A DNA stretch of 64,000 bases from Gemmatimonas sp. (GTDB lineage: Bacteria > Gemmatimonadota > Gemmatimonadetes > Gemmatimonadales > Gemmatimonadaceae): NCBI RefSeq assembly GCF_031426495.1, contig NZ_JANPLK010000077.1, positions 135,617 through 199,616 on the forward strand, written 5' to 3'. The notes beneath the pieces are model-generated. The model ran no database searches. It was not told the DNA's origin and was given only the letters and a program-made list of their open reading frames with translations. Shown here in pieces: positions 44,530 through 56,200 of this stretch. A program made the position numbers and the translations under genes. How positions within the stretch are numbered: position 1 is the stretch's first letter; each line of letters starts with the position of its first letter.

Positions 44530-45300
44530 TCACCGCCAAACCACTTTCGCGTCGCTCACGGCCACCTTGCGGCGCACGAGCTCCGGGTTCTCAAACCAGC
44601 GCGCCAACAACGCCCCCACCACAAAGCCGCCTACGTGCGCCCAGACCGCCACCCCACCGGAGATCTCACGACGTAAGGGCGACAGGTCGGGCAGGCCGGC
44701 CAGCACCTGGCTCCCGAACCAGAGGATGAGCACCGCCCACGCCGGGAAGCGCAGCAGAAAGAAGGGCGGAATGAATGTCCGTACCTTCACTCGCGGATAC
44801 AACATGAGGTACGCGCCCATGATTCCCGAGATCGCCCCCGACGCGCCCACCGTCGGCACGGGAGACGACGGGTCGACCGCGAGGTGGGCCATCGCCGCCG
44901 CCACGCCGGTCAGCAGGTAGAACGCGACAAACCGCCACCGACCCATACTGTCTTCGACGTTGTTGCCGAACACCCAGAGGTAGAGCGAGTTGCCGATGAT
45001 GTGCCCCCAACCGCCGTGCAGGAAAATACTGGTGATCGGCGTGAGCCAGTTGATCGCGTAGTCGTCGATCACGCAGGCCAGCGCCTGATCGCCAAACCGC
45101 CCCAGCGGCACGCCGAACCCCACCGGCGCCATCCGGCTCAGCTCGCCTGGCACCATCCCGAGATCGCAGACGCTGATGGCCAGCGGCAGCGGACTACCCG
45201 CCCCCTGCACGAAAAACCAGACAGCCCAGGTGATCGCCAGCAGCCCGATGGTCATCACCGGAGTGCGCAACGTGGGATTGTCGTCGGAAACTGGAAACAT
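44530..45300 (-). CDS. Rhomboid-family intramembrane serine protease
   Basis: This 256-residue membrane protein (ATG at 45298-45300) has the rhomboid landmarks: HGGWGHIIGN in the second segment, catalytic Ser154 in GASGAISG and catalytic His222 in WAHVGGF. Six to seven hydrophobic segments are visible. It cleaves membrane-spanning substrates; none can be named here. An upstream extension to 45381 lacks a credible start. It is divergent from dnaK. Confidence 0.92.
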   Translation of the reverse strand: MFPVSDDNPTLRTPVMTIGLLAITWAVWFFVQGAGSPLPLAISVCDLGMVPGELSRMAPVGFGVPLGRFGDQALACVIDDYAINWLTPITSIFLHGGWGHIIGNSLYLWVFGNNVEDSMGRWRFVAFYLLTGVAAAMAHLAVDPSSPVPTVGASGAISGIMGAYLMLYPRVKVRTFIPPFFLLRFPAWAVLILWFGSQVLAGLPDLSPLRREISGGVAVWAHVGGFVVGALLARWFENPELVRRKVAVSDAKVVWR

Positions 45301-45491
45301 CGCACTCCCGGCCAAGTCAAATTGGCAGACTGCCTCCACGACAGTCTTCGAAACACCACCTACCGCCAGAATTGCGCCCATCCGGCAGGCGCATCGTGGC
45401 CCACGCCTTGCCCTTTATGGCAACAGCAGTGGATCGGATCAAGCACGTACCAAGAAGTCCCTACAGGCTGCAACTCCTCAACGAGACCTCA

Positions 45492-47432
<1,941 letters not shown>

Positions 47433-47452
47433 GCGCCACCTGTTTGGTTGAA

Positions 47453-47500
47453 GGCACCGGATTCTCGCGGAAACTGAAAGCGGGGGTCCGGTGTCTTATC
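47453..47500 (+). terminator. Long imperfect hairpin after dnaK
   Basis: The outer stem GGCACCGGA (47453-47461) pairs with TCCGGTGTC (47487-47495) with one G-T pair. An inner CTCGC/GCGGG stem can form, and TTATC follows. It fits a terminator before the HtrA gene. Confidence 0.5.
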
Positions 47501-47525
47501 GTATCGCAGGATGTAGGTCAGTTTT

Positions 47526-49088
47526 ATGCAGCACTTCGCTCGCACCGCATTCACCGGGTTTAGACACATGGCTTCTCGTTTCTCCCGATTCCGCTTCGCC
47601 GCTGCCGCGGCGGTGAGCTTTTCCGCCGGCGTAGTCTTCGCATCCGGCATGAACTGGACGAAGATCAGCTGGGCGCAGGGTGGCACGACGTCGCGCTCAG
47701 CCTCCGTGCGTGGCCCCATGGCCCCCGAAGGCAGCTCGTTCGCCGATATCGCCGAGCGCGTGACGCCGGGCGTGGTGGCGGTGAACACCACGCGCACCGC
47801 CCGCCCGCGTCCGCAGGCTCGCAGTCGCGCACCGCAAGGAATGGAAGACTTTCTCGAGCAGTTCGGACCGCAGCAGCCACGGCAGCAGCGCGGCGAAGGC
47901 TCGGGATTCATCGTAACGCAAGACGGTTACATCGTCACCAACAATCACGTGGTGGCCGACGCCGACCAGGTGTCGATCACGCTCAGCGATGGTCGCACCT
48001 TCAAGGCGAAGGTGGTCGGCACCGACTCCACCACCGACGTCGCCGTGGTGAAGATCGACGCCAAGGGGCTCCCCACGCTCGCGATCGGCAACGACGAAAC
48101 GACGCGCATCGGCGACTGGGTGCTCGCCGTCGGTAACCCGCTGGGCCTCGACTTCACCGTGACCGCCGGCATCATCTCGGCCAAGGGACGTGGCTCGGAA
48201 ATCCAGCTACCGAACGCCGGTAACTTCACGATCTCCGACTTCATCCAGACCGACGCCGCGATCAATCCGGGCAACTCCGGTGGCCCGCTCATCAATCTGC
48301 GCGGCGAAGTGATCGGCTTGAACAGCGCGATCGCCAGTCAGACGGGCTTCTACTCGGGCTACGGCTTCGCGATTCCGATCACGCTGGTGAAGGCGGTCAC
48401 CGATGACCTGATCAAGGAAGGGCGTGTGCGCCTGCCGGTGATGGGTGTGTCGGTCGGTCGCATCGATCCGGAAGACGCCGGCATCAATGGCCTAGCCCGT
48501 GTGGCGGGCGTGAAGGTAGCGGGCTTCAACCCGGCCGACGGTGGCCCGGCGAAGGCCGCTGGCATCGAAGTTGGCGACATCATCATCACGGTCGACGGCA
48601 AGCCGGTCGACCGCGTGAGCTCACTGCAGCGAGTAGTGCGTTCGCGCCGTGTGAACGATGTGGTGCCGGTGGAAGTGATGCGCTTCGGCACGAAGAAGAG
48701 CTTCAAGGTGAAGCTGGTGGAAGCCGAGGCGATCAGCCGCGTGGCCGCGCTGCCGGAAGCTGCTGCGAAGGCGGTGCCGGCCGCGGGCAAGCTTGGCATC
48801 ACAGTCGAAGCCATTCCGGCTGATGTGTCCGAGCGGATGAAGCTCGACGGTCGTGGCGTGCGCGTGTCGAATGTCGCCGAAGACGGCCCGGCGCGCGACA
48901 AGCTCGCCGCCGGCAGCGACATCGTGCTCGAGGTGCTCTACCCAACACCGCGTCGCGCCGTGAAGACGGTGAACGACCTGCAGGGCGTGCTCTCCGGCCT
49001 CAAGGACGGCGACTACGTGAGCTTACTGGTGCAGAACATGGACCCGCGCGTGGGTCAGCGCGTGGTGAACATCCGCGTGGGCGGCTGA
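47526..49088 (+). CDS. HtrA/Deg-family periplasmic serine protease
   Basis: This 520-residue protein has an N-terminal signal or anchor (about 20-42). The trypsin-like domain has the catalytic triad His141 (NNHVV), Asp171 (TDVAVVK) and Ser251 (GNSGGPL). Two PDZ domains follow (about 285-385 and 420-515). It degrades or refolds damaged envelope proteins under stress. A later ATG at 47568 is an alternative start that gives a shorter signal region. It follows dnaK by about 90 bases, with a hairpin between, suggesting separate control. Confidence 0.93.
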   Translation: MQHFARTAFTGFRHMASRFSRFRFAAAAAVSFSAGVVFASGMNWTKISWAQGGTTSRSASVRGPMAPEGSSFADIAERVTPGVVAVNTTRTARPRPQARSRAPQGMEDFLEQFGPQQPRQQRGEGSGFIVTQDGYIVTNNHVVADADQVSITLSDGRTFKAKVVGTDSTTDVAVVKIDAKGLPTLAIGNDETTRIGDWVLAVGNPLGLDFTVTAGIISAKGRGSEIQLPNAGNFTISDFIQTDAAINPGNSGGPLINLRGEVIGLNSAIASQTGFYSGYGFAIPITLVKAVTDDLIKEGRVRLPVMGVSVGRIDPEDAGINGLARVAGVKVAGFNPADGGPAKAAGIEVGDIIITVDGKPVDRVSSLQRVVRSRRVNDVVPVEVMRFGTKKSFKVKLVEAEAISRVAALPEAAAKAVPAAGKLGITVEAIPADVSERMKLDGRGVRVSNVAEDGPARDKLAAGSDIVLEVLYPTPRRAVKTVNDLQGVLSGLKDGDYVSLLVQNMDPRVGQRVVNIRVGG

Positions 49089-49120
49089 TCGCTCGCCGAT
49101 CGGCTCAGCGGGACCACAAC

Positions 49121-49157
49121 GGGCGGTGTCGCACAAGCGACGCCGCCCATTGTTCTT
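49121..49157 (+). terminator. Rho-independent terminator after the HtrA gene
   Basis: A 12-bp stem (49121-49132 with 49137-49148) with one G-T pair has an ACAA loop and is followed by ATTGTTCTT. It ends the HtrA transcript just before the tRNA gene. Confidence 0.75.
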
Positions 49158-49189
49158 GCGGCGTACTCGTTATGTTGTGGAAGCAGTTT

Positions 49190-49271
49190 GCGGACGTGGC
49201 GAAATTGGTAGACGCACCAGCCTTAGGAGCTGGCGGGGCGACCCATCCCGGTTCGAGTCCGGGCGTTCGCA
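49190..49271 (+). tRNA. tRNA-Leu (anticodon UAG)
   Basis: The cloverleaf is complete. The acceptor stem GCGGACG pairs with CGTTCGC (one G-T pair) and the discriminator is A. The D arm contains GGTAGACGC. The anticodon stem CCAGC/GCTGG encloses CTTAGGA with anticodon TAG at 49224-49226. A class II variable arm (GGG CGA CCC core) and the T arm CCCGG-TTCGAGT-CCGGG follow. CCA is not encoded. It reads CUA (and CUG) leucine codons. TATGTT at 49171-49176 could be its -10. Confidence 0.96.
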
Positions 49272-49323
49272 TGGTGATTCTTCGCGGTGAGTATGTGATG
49301 CCGCGGTTTCGGAACAGCTCGGC

Positions 49324-49350
49324 CGCGAATTGACGCGAATGTCCACGGAT
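49324..49350. repeat. Degenerate 27-bp direct repeat, copy 1
   Basis: It matches copy 2 at 49481-49507 in 22 of 27 positions and shares the core ATTGACGCGAA. It lies in the non-coding stretch between tRNA-Leu and the S33 hydrolase gene. It resembles short dispersed repeats seen in many large high-GC genomes. Confidence 0.5.
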
Positions 49351-49480
49351 CTCACCGGCGCGCTTCCACACCACGTCGACGCGACGTCATCCAATAGGAT
49401 TTTTGCTGTTCATCCGCGAGCGCTCGCGCCGATCCGCGGTAAGGCTTTTGGTCAGAGCCCCGTAAGTGAACGGCCTGACC

Positions 49481-49507
49481 GCGCATTGACGCGAACGACC
49501 GAGGATC
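49481..49507. repeat. Degenerate 27-bp direct repeat, copy 2
   Basis: This is the partner of the copy at 49324-49350, 157 bases apart. The sequence between them has no supported gene. It contains a GC-rich hairpin (GCGAGCGCTCGC around 49416-49427). Confidence 0.5.
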
Positions 49508-49520
49508 AACAACCTCCGGG

Positions 49521-50489
49521 TCACCGCTTCAAGAAAGCCTCCACCGCCGGCCACACCACATCGGGGCGCTCGGCGTAAGCGAAATGCGCCGCGCGCGGCA
49601 CACGCACCAGCGTCGCGTTCGGCAGTGAAGAGATCCATTCCTCGACCAGATCCATCGGGATCGCCTCCTGCTCGCCGTGAATCACCAGCGTGGGCACCCG
49701 CAGTGTCCGCAGCTGCGGCCGGATATCCCAATCGCCGTACGAACCCATCACCAGCCGATTCGTGGTCGTGAGGCCAAAGCGAATGCCGCGCGCATCGGAC
49801 GCACACAGGTCAGCATGAATCATCGGCAGCGTGCGTGCCGGCTCGGCAAGACGCGGCACCATCGCCGCACGCCAGTAGTCGCGGCAGGCCGACCGGATGT
49901 CCTCGTCGCTGGTGGCCCGCTGCAATCGGCGATTGGCCTCGGCCGACTGACGCCGCAGCATGCTGTCCATGCGCGCCGCCGAGTTCTTGGCGAAACGCGC
50001 CCAGAACTCGCCGCGCCGCGGCGGCACTGGGCCGATGAGAATCATCCGGCGCATGTGCTCTGGATGCGCGATGGCGTATGTCGCCGCGAGCAACGGTCCA
50101 TACGAATGCGCGATCAGCGTGAGACGGTCGATGCCGAAGTGTACGCGAACGGCCTCCAGGTCGGCGATTTGCTGCGTCGCGGAGAGCGTCGTGGTATCGG
50201 TGGGCAACGTCGACCGACCGGCCCCGCGCTGGTCATAGAAGATCACCGTGTGCATTAGGGTGAGCGGTACGAAGTCTCCTGCGATGCTCTCGAGGTCTAC
50301 GCCCGGGCCGCCGTGGATCGCGACCAGCGTATCGGTGCCGCGACCCGCACTCCGATAAAACAAGCGGGCGCCGTCGGGCGCGGTCACGTAGCCCGCACGT
50401 TGCGCCGCTAACGGCGACACCATCGGGAGCAGGAGAGACAGCACGAACCCGGCGATGATCGCGCGGGGCGTAGACCGGGGCATACTCAT
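49521..50489 (-). CDS. S33-type alpha/beta hydrolase (proline iminopeptidase-like), exported
   Basis: This 322-residue protein has a signal peptide (cleavage near LAAQ, residue 30). The S33 peptidase oxyanion motif HGGPG is at 59-63, YDQRGAGRS follows, and the nucleophile Ser129 is in AHSYGP. The catalytic His lies in AAHFAYAERPD. The acid usually found as Asp in GRxD appears as Glu here (HGEQEAIP), which may shift activity. Proline iminopeptidases remove N-terminal Pro from peptides. Related esterases share the fold, so the peptide substrate is an inference. Confidence 0.85.
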   Translation of the reverse strand: MSMPRSTPRAIIAGFVLSLLLPMVSPLAAQRAGYVTAPDGARLFYRSAGRGTDTLVAIHGGPGVDLESIAGDFVPLTLMHTVIFYDQRGAGRSTLPTDTTTLSATQQIADLEAVRVHFGIDRLTLIAHSYGPLLAATYAIAHPEHMRRMILIGPVPPRRGEFWARFAKNSAARMDSMLRRQSAEANRRLQRATSDEDIRSACRDYWRAAMVPRLAEPARTLPMIHADLCASDARGIRFGLTTTNRLVMGSYGDWDIRPQLRTLRVPTLVIHGEQEAIPMDLVEEWISSLPNATLVRVPRAAHFAYAERPDVVWPAVEAFLKR

Positions 50490-50618
50490 CGTCGATACTC
50501 GCCAATCATGGGGAGAAGCTGAGACCCTCCCCCAAGCTATTCAGCAACCACCAGCCGCGGGCGTATCTTTCCCCGGCCAGCCACACGGTGACCACTCTCC
50601 CCCGCCCGCCACTCGACC

Positions 50619-50846
50619 ATGCCCGTCTACGTGTACGAAACCATCCCGCAGTCCGAGGCCGAGTTCCCGCAGACGTTCGAATTGCGCCAGTCGATGTCGG
50701 AGCCCTGCCTCACCGCGCATCCGGACACCGGCGCGCCGGTGCGACGCGTGCTCTCGGGTGGTCTTGCCACGTTCACTGGCGCGGCGGCGGCGGTGCCAAT
50801 GCGGGGCGGTGGCGGGTGTGGGTCGGGCTGCGGCTGCGCCTCCTGA
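50619..50846 (+). CDS. FmdB-like small protein with Cys-rich tail
   Basis: This 75-residue protein resembles the FmdB family: MPVYVYETI at the start and TGAPVRRVLSGG in the middle. The CxxC zinc knuckles of the classical family are missing. Instead the C-terminus ends in a Gly/Cys cluster (CGSGCGCAS) with three cysteines, plus one Cys in the body. It lies seven bases upstream of the epimerase-like gene, probably in one operon. The function of FmdB-type proteins is not established. Confidence 0.7.
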   Translation: MPVYVYETIPQSEAEFPQTFELRQSMSEPCLTAHPDTGAPVRRVLSGGLATFTGAAAAVPMRGGGGCGSGCGCAS

Positions 50847-50853
50847 GCAACCG

Positions 50854-51861
50854 ATGATCACCGGCGCTGTTGCCATCGAGCAGTGGGACTTGGTGGAGCC
50901 CTTCGAAATCGCGCGTGGTGTGATGACGGCGATTCCCTTGGTCATGCTCACGCTCACCGATAGCGCGGGCAACGTGGGCCGAGCGGAGGCGGCGGGCGTC
51001 GACTACGACGGCGAAACGCCGGAGATGCTGCAGGCGCAGGTCGAGTACGTGCTGCCGCTGGTCGTGGCGGCCGCACCGGGCGACACGGTGAATGACGCGA
51101 CGCTGCAAGCCGTGCAGGAGTTGCTCCCCTCGGGGGGCGCGCGCAACGCCATCGACTGCGCGCTCTGGGATCTGCGCGCCAAGCAGTCGGGCATCCCCGC
51201 CTGGCGACAGGCGAATCTCCCGCCTTTGCTTCCGCTCACCACCGTGTTCACGCTCGGACTCGGCAGCGAATCTGATACGCGTCGTAAAGCGCGGGCGGCG
51301 CGGGGCTATCCGTTGCTCAAGATCAAGTGCGACGCCGATCGTCACATCGACGTCGTACGATGGGTGCGCGAAGAACATCCCACCGCGCGCATCGCCGTCG
51401 ACGCCAATCAATCCTGGACCCGTGAGCTGCTCGAACGCGTCCTGCCGCCGTTGGCCGCACTCGGCGTCGAGATGGTCGAGCAACCGGTGAAGCGATTCGA
51501 GGACGCGCAGCTCGACGGGCTGCAGTCACCACTGCCTCTGGCCGCCGACGAGTCGTGTGTCGATCGCGAATCTTTGGCCGCGCTGTTCGGGCGATATCAG
51601 TTCATCAACATCAAGCTCGACAAGTGCGGCGGTCTCACCGAAGCGCTGAAGATGTCGACTGAGGCACTCGCGCACGGACTGCAACTCATGGTGGGCAACA
51701 TGTGCGGCACGTCGTTGGGGATGGCACCGGGCTTTCTCGTGGGGCAGCGCTGCGGCTACGTCGACCTGGATGGCCCGCTGCTGCAATCGCGCGATCGCGA
51801 CCATGCCATCGTGTTCACTGACGGCGTGATGCAGCCGCCCCTGCCTGCGCTTTGGGGCTAA
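50854..51861 (+). CDS. Enolase-superfamily dipeptide epimerase / muconate-lactonizing-type enzyme
   Basis: This 335-residue protein of the enolase superfamily (ATG at 50854; the frame is open upstream) shows the catalytic pattern KIKCD (Lys pair), VDANQSW (metal Asp), VEQPV (Glu), AADES (Asp) and NIKLDKCGG (second Lys). This is the L-Ala-D/L-Glu epimerase pattern rather than mandelate racemase. N-acylamino acid racemase or o-succinylbenzoate synthase are alternatives. It would isomerise dipeptides, for instance from murein. It is convergent with the flavin oxidase, with one base between the stops. Confidence 0.85.
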   Translation: MITGAVAIEQWDLVEPFEIARGVMTAIPLVMLTLTDSAGNVGRAEAAGVDYDGETPEMLQAQVEYVLPLVVAAAPGDTVNDATLQAVQELLPSGGARNAIDCALWDLRAKQSGIPAWRQANLPPLLPLTTVFTLGLGSESDTRRKARAARGYPLLKIKCDADRHIDVVRWVREEHPTARIAVDANQSWTRELLERVLPPLAALGVEMVEQPVKRFEDAQLDGLQSPLPLAADESCVDRESLAALFGRYQFINIKLDKCGGLTEALKMSTEALAHGLQLMVGNMCGTSLGMAPGFLVGQRCGYVDLDGPLLQSRDRDHAIVFTDGVMQPPLPALWG

Positions 51862-51862
51862 T

Positions 51863-52999
51863 TCAGGGCACCGCAAACCGCCCGAGACCGATCAATGCGA
51901 TGTCGTGCGACGTGGTACCGTGCTGGACGAGATCGGCGCAAATCTCGCCGATCACACTGCAAAATTTGAAGCCGTGCCCCGAACAGGGTGACACCAGTAG
52001 GACTTCCGGCGCGTCCGGGGCGCGATCGATGATGAAGTGCTCGTCGGGCGTGTTCGTGAAGAGGCACACGGCCGACGACCGCATCGCACCGTTGGCTGCG
52101 GGAAAATAGCGGGACACGGCGTCACGCAGTGCCGTTTCGTCACGGGCATGACAGACGCGGTCTACGGTATCCGGATGCACGCGCTCGTGGAGATGGTGAT
52201 AGCGCCCAATCTTGAAGCCGGGCACGCCGTATTCGGGGAAGCCGTAGTAGATGCCCTCGTCGGCTTCGAGCACGAAGACCGGAAACGCCGACGGCGCGAA
52301 GCGGGCGCGGTCGGCGATGTCGAACCAGCCGAGCACCTGGCGTTCGGGTACGAGCAGCGAGCGTAGTGCGGGAGCTAGCTCCGGCATCCATGGTCCGGCG
52401 GTCAGAACGAGTTGGGCGGCCTCGTACTCCCCGCGATCGGTGCGTACGCGCACGGTCCCGCCGCTGGCCGTGTAGTCGCGCACGCGCTCCCGCGCGCGAA
52501 CGTCGGCGCCCAGCGATCGAGCGCGGTCGACGTAGGCCTGAATACAGCGCTCCGGGGTGAGAAATCCGGCGTCGGGCTGATACACGGCCATCGCGTTTGC
52601 CGCCGGCTGCCATCCCGGAAAGCGCGACGCCAGCGCCGACGCGTCGAGCACCTCATGCGGCAAGGCGTGTTCGCGGCAGCTGCGGAGCGATCCCTCGAAC
52701 ACCTGACTGCCGGCATATCCCACGTCGAGCCCGCCGGTGACATGCAGCAGTGGCTCGTCAAGGCCGCGCTCGAGTTCGCGCCAGAGGGTAAACGCGCGGC
52801 GCAGCAACGGCACGTATGATGGATCCTCGAAGTACGCCAGGCGGATAATGCGGGTGAGCCCGTGCGACGAGCCGAACCCATGCCCGAGGTCGTGCTGTTC
52901 AAGGGCCAGCACACGCAGACCACGGAAAGCAAGGTGATACGCCGCGGCGCTGCCCATACCGCCAACGCCGGCGACGATCACGTCGAAATCACGAATCAC
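51863..52999 (-). CDS. Sarcosine / N-methyl-amino-acid oxidase-like flavoprotein
   Basis: This 378-residue enzyme of the monomeric sarcosine oxidase / N-methyltryptophan oxidase family has an N-terminal Rossmann motif (GVGGMGSAAAYHL) and the GSSHGLTRIIRLAY segment. The conserved block TPDEHFIID is preceded by Cys312 (VCLFTNT), which corresponds to the covalent FAD Cys of the family, and SGHGFKF follows. It oxidises secondary amines, releasing H2O2. The start is GTG. It is divergent from the SusC gene. Confidence 0.9.
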   Translation of the reverse strand: MIRDFDVIVAGVGGMGSAAAYHLAFRGLRVLALEQHDLGHGFGSSHGLTRIIRLAYFEDPSYVPLLRRAFTLWRELERGLDEPLLHVTGGLDVGYAGSQVFEGSLRSCREHALPHEVLDASALASRFPGWQPAANAMAVYQPDAGFLTPERCIQAYVDRARSLGADVRARERVRDYTASGGTVRVRTDRGEYEAAQLVLTAGPWMPELAPALRSLLVPERQVLGWFDIADRARFAPSAFPVFVLEADEGIYYGFPEYGVPGFKIGRYHHLHERVHPDTVDRVCHARDETALRDAVSRYFPAANGAMRSSAVCLFTNTPDEHFIIDRAPDAPEVLLVSPCSGHGFKFCSVIGEICADLVQHGTTSHDIALIGLGRFAVP

Positions 53000-53174
53000 T
53001 AATGCTGACCTCGGCTATACGAAGCAAACGATACGTCCCTGCATCTCGTCCCCGCATACGTGGACAAAACTTAACACTTCGGGTCCAAGCGCACGGAAAC
53101 TGCTCCGAAAAGTATTATTCGTCCCCCGCCGGGGTGGTAAATCCCTCAAAGCTGAGAGAGATTCACCACGTCAC

Positions 53175-53192
53175 GTTACCGCAAAGTGACAT
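53175..53192 (+). promoter_or_regulatory. GTTAC/GTGAC repeat upstream of susC, possibly an inverted-repeat operator
   Basis: GTTAC (53175-53179) and GTGAC (53186-53190) have the same 11-bp spacing as the Pho-box candidates. The same bases also form an inverted repeat GTCAC-N11-GTGAC (53170-53190). TTGGCG (53192-53197) and TATCCC (53216-53221), 18 bp apart, could be the promoter. Which reading is right cannot be told. Confidence 0.3.
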
Positions 53193-53230
53193 TGGCGCAG
53201 GTACCCGCGTCAGCATATCCCTATTTTTGG

Positions 53231-53236
53231 AAGGAG
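53231..53236 (+). promoter_or_regulatory. Strong Shine-Dalgarno AAGGAG before susC
   Basis: AAGGAG ends five bases before the ATG at 53242. It is one of very few good ribosome binding sites in the window and fixes the start at the signal peptide. Confidence 0.75.
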
Positions 53237-53241
53237 TCTTG

Positions 53242-56200
53242 ATGTTTCACCGAGCGATCATTCGTCGCTTGGCGGTCATCGCCGCCGTTCTGCTGGTCGC
53301 CCTCCCGTCGCGTGCGCTGTTCGCACAGACCGGAACGATCAGCGGCAAGGTGACTGATGCCGCCACCGCGCAACCCATTGCCGACGCTCGCGTCGTCATT
53401 GCGGGAACCACGTTCGAGGCGCAGACCAACAAGGACGGCGACTACCGCCTCACCAACGTGAAGCCCGGCCGTACGGGCGTTTCCGTGTTCCGCCTGGGCT
53501 ACAAAGCGTCGCGCGACAGCGTGATGGTGGTGGCGGGCCAGACCGCCACGCTGAACGTCAAGATGGCGCAGTCGGTCATCAACCTGTCCGAAGTCGTCGT
53601 GACGGGCACGGCGGGTAACCGAGAACGCAAGGCGCAGGCTGCGCTCGTGGCCTCCGTCTCGGCCGCCGACATCATCAAGGACGCGCCGATCACCAGCGTG
53701 GCCAATCTGCTGCAGTCGCGCGTGCCCGGTGTCGCGCTGAGTTCGCAGTCCGGCACCAAGGGTACGGCCACGCAGATCCGCATCCGCGGCGCGTCGTCGA
53801 TCAACTTGTCGAACCAGCCGCTGCTGTTCATCGACGGCGTTCGGATCAATGAGGGCCAGATCGGCTCGGGACAGTCCGGTCAGCAGTTTGACCGCATGAA
53901 CGACCTGAACCCGGAAGAGATCGAGAGCATCGAAGTGGTGAAGGGACCGGCCGCCGCGACGCTGTACGGCGCCGATGCTTCCGCCGGCGTAATCCAGATC
54001 ATCACCAAGAAGGGTCGCGCGGGCTCCAATAGCTTCCAGCAGAGCCTGCGCTTGGAGACGGGTTCGTCTGATGCGCGCTACACGCCGCCCGCCAACTACG
54101 GTGCGTGTACGGCCGCCCTTATTCTCTCGACGAGCACCAACCCGCTCTGCCGCGGCAAGAACGTTGGCGATCTCGTCAACGACAACCCGTTGGCCCGCGT
54201 CGGTGGCTTCCAGACGGGTACCGCACGCGTGTTCAACTACAGCGCGCGTGGCGGTGGCCAGAATTACGGATACAACTTGTCGTATGGTTCGGACAACTCG
54301 GAAGGCACGTTGCCGAACAATAAGTACAATCGATACAACGTCCGCACGAACGTGAACTACGTCGCCAACTCGAAGCTCAACTTCGACATCGGACTGGGTC
54401 TCGTGCAGAGCAAGATTGACCTCCCCGACAACGACAACAACATCTTCGGTTGGTTGGGCGGCGGTCTCCTGGGCAGCCCCCTGACGCGCAATGACTCGCC
54501 GACGGGTCAGCTCACCCAGGACGGCTGGTACAGCAACCGCCACTACAACGCGATCAACGCGATCGAGCGCAGCCTGCTCACCAAGCGCGTGACCACGTCG
54601 ATCACGGCCAACTACGCGCCGACCACCTGGTTCACCAATCGTGTCACGGGCGGCCTGGATTACGCGTCCGACAACCAGCGCAGCTTCTTTCCCAAGAACG
54701 ACAGCCTTTGGTACGGCGGTCTGACCGACGGCGGAAGCAATGCCTCCACCTCTCGCGGCGCCGAACGCTATACGTTCGACTACCTCGGTAACATGAAGAA
54801 GCAGCTCGGCTCGGATTGGGAAACCAACCTGTCGTTCGGCCTTCAGGTGATCTCCACTCGCAACACGCTGCTCACGGCGACCGGCATCGGCTTCGTGACG
54901 AATGCGAACAACTCTGTTGGGTCGGCGGCGACCACCACCGGTGGTGGCGGCTTCACCGAACAGCGTCAGTTCGGCTACCTCTCGCAGCTGCAGATCGGCA
55001 ACCAGAACAAGCGCTTCCTACAGGTCGGTGTCCGCGTCGACAAGAACTCGTCGTTCGGTACCACCGCCCCGGCGTTCGTCCTGCCCAAGATCGGTGGTAG
55101 CTGGGCGATTTCCGAAGAAAACTTCTTCGAGCCGCTTTCGGGCATCTTCAACACGATGCGTCTCCGCGCCGCCTACGGCACCACGGGTCGCTCGCCCAAC
55201 CCGGGCGACGCACTCACCACGCTGTCCGCCGCGTCGTACAACATTTCTGGCTCCACGAGCGCGGGCGCCATTCCGGGCAACCCCGGCAATGCCGACCTCA
55301 AACCGGAGCGTGGCAGCGAGTTCGAAGCTGGTCTGGACGCTGGGTTTTTCGACAACCGCGTGTCGGCCGAGCTCACGTACTTCAAGAAGCAGACGAAAGA
55401 CTTGATCATCGCGCGTCCGATTCCGCCGTCGCTGGGTTTCTCGTCGAACCCGCTGGCGAACATCGGCTCGGTGGAGAACAGCGGACTTGAGCTCGCCCTG
55501 AACATCAGTGCACTCAATACGCAGAACGTGCGCTGGGATATCCGCGCTGGTGCCAACACGCTCCACAACGAACTGACCAGCCTCGGCGACGGCGCCAATA
55601 GGGTGCTCCCGTTCAACCTTGGCGGCGCGGGCCGGACGATTGTCGGCCAGCAGCTCGGTGTGTTCGTGTCCAAGAAGATCGAATCGGTTGACCTGGCCAC
55701 TGGCAAAGTCATTGTCAGCGATACGCTGGCCCCGATGGGTAACCTATTCCCGACGTTGGAGTGGAACCTTTCGAACACCGTCACGCTGTTTAAGAACTTG
55801 CGTGTGTCGGCGCTGCTCGACGCGAAGCGTGACTTCCTCGTGCAGAACTTCACGGCCTTCTTCCGGGAAACGCAGTTGGTTCGTTCCAACTTGCGTCTCG
55901 ATCCGACGGCGTTGTCGCCTGAGGAGCGCCTGCGTCGCTACGGCAATCCGACCTCCGGTCAGCCGGCGTTCGTGACCAACAAGGGCAACAACGCCACCGT
56001 GAACGACGTCATCGACTCCTACCTCGAGAAGGGCGACTTCATTCGCCTGCGCGAAGTGTCCGCCACCTACACGCTGCCCTCGGCGCTGATGAAGCGGATT
56101 GGCAACCGCGTGCAGAGCGCGTCGCTGACGTTCGCCGTGCAGAACGTGAAGTTGTGGAGCGACTACTCTGGAGCTGACCCGGAGATCAACGCGCAGACCA

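Noticed and set aside
45301..45491. CIRCE element upstream of dnaK
   Set aside because: GAGTGC and GCACTC are present near 45261-45308, but in the wrong order and too far apart for CIRCE.
53110..53200. TPP riboswitch-like sequence (GGGGTG ... CTGAGAG) upstream of susC
   Set aside because: The second half of the thi-box (CCTGATC and following bases) is missing, and SusC/SusD are not thiamine genes.
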